Shown: positions 58,440-64,000 of the stretch, one piece after another
Layout: each line of letters opens with the position of its first letter
How positions within the stretch are numbered: position 1 is the stretch's first letter
Assembly: GCA_020086605.1 (NCBI GenBank)
Contig: JACBWW010000007.1
Location: 20,653,752 to 20,717,751 of the forward strand
DNA: 64,000 nucleotides
Direction of reading: 5' to 3'
From: Lanius collurio
Lineage: Eukaryota; Chordata; Aves; Passeriformes; Laniidae
Program-made: the position numbers and the translations under genes
Notes under the pieces: generated by a model
What the model saw: the letters and a program-made list of their open reading frames with translations, nothing else
What the model was told of the DNA's origin: nothing
Database searches by the model: none

Positions 58440-59300
58440 ACACAGAGTAGAGACTCTAAAATGAGTTACCTCCTTTTTAGTTTTAACCACTCCCCTTTCA
58501 CCAATAAGGACAGAAAGATGAGAGAAGATATAAGTAAAAAAACAAACAAACAAACAAACCAGTTTACTAAAAAGAAAATAGCAACAACCAAGATAACAGC
58601 AAAACCCACTAGATGCAAAGGGCTGAGACACATGGTCCCCTTGGAACAAAGAGAACAAAAAGATGCCAAAAGATGGCATAGAAGTCCACTCCCTACTCCA
58701 GACATGGGGGCCAATATATGTGGCCCAGAGGACAAACATAGGATGGCAGAGAAGTCCCGTACTCTGGACCATGTGGCTGAGAGAGAAAACAAAGGAAAAC
58801 AGCACAGCAACTGAGACTGTGAGGTTCCAGAACTCCCTACTCCCTCAAACAACAACCAGTGTGGAATAGGGACAAAAAAACCCCCAAACAATGGAAAAAT
58901 TATTTTTTGTCTAAAATGAGTCAATGCTGCCAGGACTGTGGAAGAAACTTCCCAGATGTTGTAGCACTGACAGCCCTCAGTAGCTGGAACTTGCAGAGAG
59001 AGGGTCCAAGTTCCCAGTGTGGTGCAGAGGCTGTGGGCAGCAGCTGGAAGTGGTGAAGTGGGTTCCTCCTCACCCCCCATAAAAAGGGCAGGTGGCAGCA
59101 GCAGTGAACGCATTGCAAAATTCTCAGAACCCTGGGGAGAACAGAAGAGCTTCTGCCTTGTGCCACCTCAGCTTCTCAAGTTGTAACTTGGAGACTGCCC
59201 AAAGCAACCCCTCGGGAGCCCAGAAAGAACAAAAGAGATTGCCACATGTGCCTTCCCTATTTTTAAAGAGACACCACATCTCCTCCTTCGTGTGAACCAA
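58440..59300 (-). mobile_element. Probable LTR or ERV remnant, minus strand
   Basis: This GC-richer block carries, on the minus strand, a run of near-repeated modules (CAGAGTACGGGACTTCTCTGCC and CTGGAGTAGGGAGTGGACTTCTATGCC, about 65-75 bases apart). They are followed by CTTTTTAGTAAACTGGTTTGTTTG, resembling the AGTAAACTG region before R in avian ERVL-type LTRs. An open frame of 215 codons on this strand (58466-59113) has a hydrophobic stretch created by the (GTTT)n tract. I do not call it a gene. The borders are guesses. Confidence 0.4.
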
Positions 59301-59780
59301 GGTAAAATACTCCAGTTCTGCTTCTAGTCCTGAGTCTATAAAGGACAGTAAAACAGGCTAGATAATGCAGAAAAAATAAGGAATATATATATTTTTTAGG
59401 TCACCTAGGCCACCTAGGACACAGACATTAGTAGAAATGTCTGTCTGGCTAAATCCCTAGCTAGATTTAAACAAACAAATAAACAAAAAGAAAAACAAAG
59501 ACACAAAGGAGATTGGGTAAACCATAGCATATAGGAATTCAAGGTATGTACAAACATTACAGTGAAATCTTCCATGGTCTTCCTAGGATATGGCTAGGCA
59601 CCATTACATCTCTGGATCAAAGCCAGCTCTACAGTGTGTCAAACAGAATTAGAAAAACCAACCACCAATCAGCCTTGAAAGACACTGTTTCATATAAAGA
59701 TCAGGAAAAGTATATAGGGAATTTGACAGGGCTTTACAGTGTCTCACAATGAAACCTTATAAGCAGCAGTGCATTTACTG
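59301..59780. other. Unassigned AT-rich intergenic DNA
   Basis: No gene seen. A short GTCACCTAGGCCACCTAGG near-duplication of CACCTAGG lies at 59401-59419, and an A/CAAA-rich tract at about 59470-59502. Confidence 0.55.
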
Positions 59781-60180
59781 CTTCAGCTAGGGGGTTGCAG
59801 TACCTGGCATATCAGGAAATCTGAGAGAACTGGGTTTAGTCAGCCTGAAGAAGCATGAGCCAAAGGGACATCTACTGGTTTGCTTTTATTACATAATGAA
59901 TGCTCATAGAAAACACGCATAAATTTTTTTTTTTTTCAGAGGTTCACAGCAAAAGACTTGGAGGCAAAGAAAAGAGTAAGGGAAATTCTATATGAAAATA
60001 AATTAATCTTCATGCTTATGCCAGCCAAATACTGGAATGGGCTGTCCAGATGGGATATGGAATCTTCACCCTTGGAGGTACTGAAAACTCAGCAGTATAA
60101 GGCACTGAACAACCTCATCTGTCTCTGTAGCTGGAACCAAATTTGAAGCTGTCACTGCCTTGGATTCCAAAGGTCACCCC
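59781..60180 (+). mobile_element. CR1 LINE 3' region, badly eroded
   Basis: GAGAGAACTGGGTTTAGTCAGCCTGAAGAAGCATGAG corresponds to the CR1 G-L-F-S-L-E-K-A-type stretch. It is followed by TTCACAGCAAAAGACTTGGAGG, CCAAATACTGGAATGGGCTGTCCAGATGG, CACCCTTGGAGGTACTGAAAAC and CACTGAACAACCTCATCTG. The order fits CR1 end sequence. A T-rich stretch (59922-59936) interrupts it. The terminal repeat is not seen. Confidence 0.7.
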
Positions 60181-60328
60181 CAAATTTAATCAGAAACACA
60201 ACAGTAAAAAGGTAAAGATGCAAGTATGAAGAGTCAGGAATGATATATATTGAAACAGATAACAGTAAGAAATTAACAAACTCAATGGAGAAATTCCTAG
60301 CTGTAAAAAAAAGCCAGCTTATTCTTAA

Positions 60329-60473
60329 CCCTGAGATTAGCTCAGTTGTTTAGAGCTTGGTGCTTGTAACACTGAGGTTAGCGTTCAATCTCCCAGATGG
60401 GCCATCCATTTAAGAGATGGACTTGATGATCCTTGTGGGTCCCTTCCAGCTGGGAATATTCTGTCATTCCATG
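60329..60473 (+). mobile_element. tRNA-Ile-derived SINE with CR1 tail (TguSINE1-like)
   Basis: The head GAGATTAGCTCAGTTGTTTAGAGCTTGGTGCTTGTAACACTGAGG resembles tRNA-Ile, with an A-box TTAGCTCAGTTG near 60337. A decayed B-box (GCGTTCAATCTCC) lies near 60381. The tail GGACTTGATGATCCTTGTGGGTCCCTTCCAGC and terminal ATTCTGTCATTCCATG is the CR1 3' end, which would let CR1 machinery mobilise it. This head-plus-tail layout is that of the zebra finch family TguSINE1, known from passerines. B-box changes and the CR1 tail show it is not a tRNA gene. It is the strongest taxonomic clue in the window. Confidence 0.83.
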
Positions 60474-61110
60474 TGCACACATTTCAAAGTACCTTTTAAA
60501 GGAGTTGTTTAACCCACTTACAGGATAGATTTTTATGTCAAGATAGACCTTTAAATTTTATTTTAGTGGCCCTCAAGTAACATCAGTATTCTTTATCTAC
60601 AATTCCTAATCTTTAAGGCAAGATTGCTGAGGACTGAAGAGTGCTTTGGAAATATTAATGACTACATCTGTAAGACATCTCTGTAAAGAAGGTGCAAGGC
60701 AAAGTTTCCCCTCCTTCCATGTGCATCTCTGTAGCCCACCACTTGTAATACTGCAGCATGCCTTTCACTTTTATTTTTATCCCACACCCTCCCACTCTTT
60801 GTTTCCTGTTGCAGTGCTGCATGCCTTTATCAAAAGTGCTCATGCCCTCATATCCCTGGACTCACATAAAGCCTGGTAGATAACAGTAGCAATTGCTAAT
60901 AATTTAAACAGCCAATAAGATTAAATAGCCAATAAGAATTGTTCACATAAAATTTACACACAAAGCTTAGTATCCTGTAAGAATATGCAATCTCTGCACC
61001 CTCACAAATAATTTTTCAATCAGTGCCATCAGCATAATGAGCAAAAACAGCCAGTAGGGAGACTGATAAAATTCACAAAATATTAAGAGGATCCCCAGAA
61101 AATACCCACA
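60474..61110. other. Unassigned AT-rich intergenic DNA
   Basis: No gene or repeat recognised. AGCCAATAAGATTAAATAGCCAATAAGAATT at about 60910-60940 is a small imperfect duplication of GCCAATAAGA. Confidence 0.55.
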
Positions 61111-61124
61111 CTTTTGTAGGGAGC

Positions 61125-61545
61125 ATAGTATGTGTGTTTCCAGCAGGACAGTGCAGGACACTTTCCTTTCTATGTCTTTTGTTTGAGCTGTTGGAGGTTT
61201 TGCTGTTGGCTTAGTTTAGTTTTGGATTTTGGGTTTTTTTGGGGGTGGTTGGTTTGGGCTATTTTTTTGTTTGTTTTGTTTTGCAAGTGTTTTGGTGGGG
61301 TGTTTTGTGGTTGGTTGGTTTTGCTTTGGCATTCTGGGCAGGGGGAGGGGACGGGACAGGGGACTGAACAGGGAGGCAGTCCCCAAAACTGACCTAGGCT
61401 GTTGGGTTCGAAGCCTGCCATCAGCTATATATATTTTTGGTCCTCTACATATTGCCTTCTTTTCTCTAACAGTAAGAAATAAATCTGTGTTGCAGTAGCA
61501 AATACTGAAGGAACTTGTCAACTGTCTTTAACTTTTTATAATTGT
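61125..61545 (+). mobile_element. Possible LTR containing a G/T-rich tract
   Basis: A strongly strand-biased G/T-rich run (61195-61330) leads into GGCAGGGGGAGGGGACGGGACAGGGG. A TATA-like GCTATATATATTTTT near 61423 follows, and about 50 bases later TAAGAAATAAATCTGTG (poly-A signal near 61479). TATA, AATAAA and a following U5-like part resemble a short LTR. The edges are not defined and no target duplication was found. The frames crossing it arise from the G/T bias. Confidence 0.38.
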
Positions 61546-64000
61546 TGTATGAGAAAGAGACTATTAAGATTAGATCAAACAGATGAGTTTAATGTCCTTT
61601 GCACAGATGTTAGTCTATCTTGAGTAACTATAAACTTTCTAGAAGTTTGTTCCATACCCTGATTTTCCTTAGAGCTGTGCATTTATTATTTAATATGAAA
61701 TAAAAAAAAAACAAAAACAAAACTTTTCTTTTTTTGTAGTCTTTAGCTTGACCTCTTTCTGAAATAAATTTCAGTAACAAATGGCAAAATTTTTAATTCA
61801 AAATTTTTATGCTCTTTATGAGTTCTTCAGAGTTTGAGTGAAAATCTTCATTGCCACCTTTACAGCTAAAAAAAAGATTCACCAGTCAGCATAGGGATAA
61901 TAATTAATACCAGATTGAGTACTGAGAACACATGACATCCCATATGAATTTTATATTAAAAATATGTGCTAAAATATTATTTTCTTCTTTTATGGAAATC
62001 AATATCAATTATAACTGAAAGGATATGACTGAGGGGTTTTTTTAAATCAATGATCAAAGGGACTTATTGTTATAGATAGCCTATAAAGCTGCAATGGAAA
62101 ATAATGCCACAGTTTCAAGAAATGTAGTGTAGAGACTAATTATTCTTATTTATCAGCTATCCATTTATGTCTCATCTTGCATAACGTTTTATAGATTGAA
62201 TATTTACCTTGTGTTTTTTATAAGAGTTATGGCTTTCCACTTCGTTTTCAGTAAGTTGGATTATTCTCTTTTGACATACTCAAAGTTTATTACTATTGAA
62301 TCCTTAAGTTAATAGCCTAGAGTTTTTTTCTACTTGGGTTTTTTTTCAGACTCTAAGGTATATTAGGAGTATCTCACACTCATGAGTGCAGCATTTCTGA
62401 TTCTCTTTGTAGAGAAAAGTATACTTAGAACACCTGTTACTGGGATGGACTGGTTACCCATGGACTGTTTCTACATTCCTGAAGTAAACATATTTCTATC
62501 AGAAACATTTTACGGATTTTGATGTAGAAAAAGCATCCCCTGGAGTCTTAAAACCAGAATTTCTAGGGCCTATGCAGGTCCTTCCTATTACACATTTTAT
62601 TACATGGCTTTGTAACTTAGAGAAATTGTGGTGCCCAAGACCTTCAGGCATTCTACTTACCTGCAAGAGCTTTAAGAAAACTCAGGAATCCTGCACCAGT
62701 CTGAAAACATCACAGCTCCATGGAGCTGGACTAATAATTGAGAGAAAAAGCTGCATGATTTCCACAGAACTGTTCTTTACCAAGATCTTATTTCAAAAAC
62801 ATACACATATTGTTCATCCTATATATATATTTATACAGCATATCAACTTATATTTAATAAGGATGATTATTTCATGTCCATCTCTGCCAGTTTGTTTCTG
62901 TCAAACAGTATTTCTTGCCTATAGAAAAATCAAACACAGTAGAAAAGCAGATTTTTAAATTTACACACATGCTCAAATCTGAGAGACCACGGACTGATGA
63001 GAATAACTTAGATTAACCCTTAAAGCATGTCTTTTCTTGAAAGGTGCTGTGAGTTTTCTACTTCTGTATGTAAAGTTTTGCAAGAACTGCTGTATGACTT
63101 TTACAGGATATAGTTCAGTGATCACAACTCTGCCAAAAATGCCACTCAAGCCTCAGGCAAGGTTGTATCTGCTGTTAACTTTTTCTTTCCGAGCATTGGG
63201 ATAACTCAGCTCAAACTCTCTTCCATGCTGTGGTGCCAAATCAGTTCTCCATGTCCCCTTTCCCTTAATTTGTCCTTACTGATGCTAGTGCATTGGAGTG
63301 CTCTCCAGATGAGCCTGGGCTCTCTTCAAGCTCTGTGATTCATGAGAATCTAAGACGTCAGCATGAGCCACACAGAACATGAGGCACATCTGCTGAATAA
63401 TCACGTTTTGAGCTCAACTGTGTGAACTTGCCTTGGGCTATTGCAAAGCATGACACTTGATTATGATTAATGGCTATAGAAAGAGTTGTCTAGATGATAC
63501 CAGTGTAGTTGAGATACACAAGTACACTCATGGACTTATTAGTGTAGTCAGTCAACAGGGCTACAGAGAAAAGAATGCTGGATACAGAATGGTTATTTCA
63601 GCCTGGAAATTCAACTCACATCATTTTGCTTTAATGTATCCCATTTCTCCATTCCAGAAAATCTGCTTCCAAATTGGTTTTATCAACACAGGTCAAAATG
63701 TCAGACAGGATGAAACAAAACACTATGTAGACAAGGTTCTTTAGCACAAAATAAGCCAAGTTAACCAACAACAGCTTATATCAGTCCTATCGGCTTCTCA
63801 TGCTCTGGTGGCCGAGCCCACTGTTTAAAATGACTGTTTAAGTGAGTTTTCTCCCAAAAGTACAATCCTAAATTGTATAATCCATGCATTCAGGGCACTG
63901 CAGAATCTGGTGCTCTGGCTGTTACATCAGTTGTCACACAGATGTTGAAATAATAGAGTGAACATTTGAAAAGAAGCAATACTGCTAGAAGCTGGAAAAA
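61546..64000. other. Unassigned AT-rich intergenic DNA
   Basis: No gene, RNA or named repeat recognised. Open frames of 95-128 codons occur at 62572-62958 and 63457-63744 on the plus strand but show no domain, repeat or splice context. A-rich tracts lie at about 61701-61722. Confidence 0.55.

Noticed and set aside
58466..59113. Minus-strand open frame of 215 codons with a hydrophobic C-terminal stretch
   Set aside because: The hydrophobic part is encoded by a (GTTT)n and T-rich tract, and the frame lies in an LTR-like block. No envelope or other retroviral motif is visible.
60329..60400. Possible functional tRNA-Ile gene
   Set aside because: The B-box is degraded, the clover-leaf arms do not pair fully, and the sequence runs directly into a CR1 3' tail. 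It is a SINE head.
61404..61415. GGGTTCGAAGCC resembling a tRNA B-box
   Set aside because: No A-box or acceptor-stem partner at the right distance upstream; an isolated chance match.
62572..62958. Plus-strand open frame of 128 codons
   Set aside because: AT-rich region, ordinary composition and no recognisable motif.
1..64000. CRISPR arrays, operons, bacterial promoters or ribosome binding sites
   Set aside because: The sequence is vertebrate intergenic DNA. The regular arrays found are minisatellite or tandem duplications without spacer structure.

Overview
This window looks like AT-rich intergenic DNA from a songbird or other passerine. I estimate G+C by eye at a little over one third; it was not computed. 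I found no intact protein-coding gene, no functional rRNA or tRNA gene and no CRISPR array. Three things point to a bird. There are many decayed CR1 non-LTR retrotransposon fragments on both strands. There are several endogenous-retrovirus LTRs of types I recall from avian genomes. At 60329-60473 there is a SINE with a tRNA-Ile-like head and a CR1 3' tail, the layout of the TguSINE1 family, which narrows the guess to passerines. All family assignments come from recognising sequence by eye, with no database search.

Layout. 1-5 kb: unassigned AT-rich DNA with one CR1 tail (2650-2782). 5-14.8 kb: two plus-strand LTRs of one family (5066-5824, 14151-14755), a CR1 fragment (6330-6672), a GC-rich minus-strand LTR (8801-9265) and a plus-strand solo LTR (11812-13053) split by a 40/59-bp minisatellite (12245-12773). 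14.8-32.5 kb: mostly unassigned, with an LTR nested in a CR1 tail (18843-19475) and a 3'-deleted CR1 (25041-25618). 32.5-36.3 kb: a gene-like GC-rich island starting with a 33-bp-period repeat (32570-32833), then a CR1 3' end, then an LTR carrying a second, opposite-strand LTR with a near-matching 5-bp target duplication (35093-35753).

36.3-53 kb: unassigned DNA with two short tandem duplications, a G-quadruplex motif, a GC-rich ERVK-like solo LTR (42355-43036) and a CR1 tail. 53-55.2 kb: a stack of an LTR, a CR1 3' end, a CR1 endonuclease-region fragment and an oppositely oriented CR1 piece. 56.8-59.3 kb: two or three minus-strand LTR fragments. 59.8-61.5 kb: CR1, the tRNA-derived SINE and a possible LTR. 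61.5-64 kb: unassigned.

No genes work together here. The window records successive retroelement insertions, with nested pairs that give relative ages. The two least explained items are the minisatellite expanded inside an LTR and the 33-bp repeat island at 32.57-33.57 kb. The island reads like a broken acidic repeat protein with one in-frame stop, but I cannot assign it. I saw no convincing new biological system.
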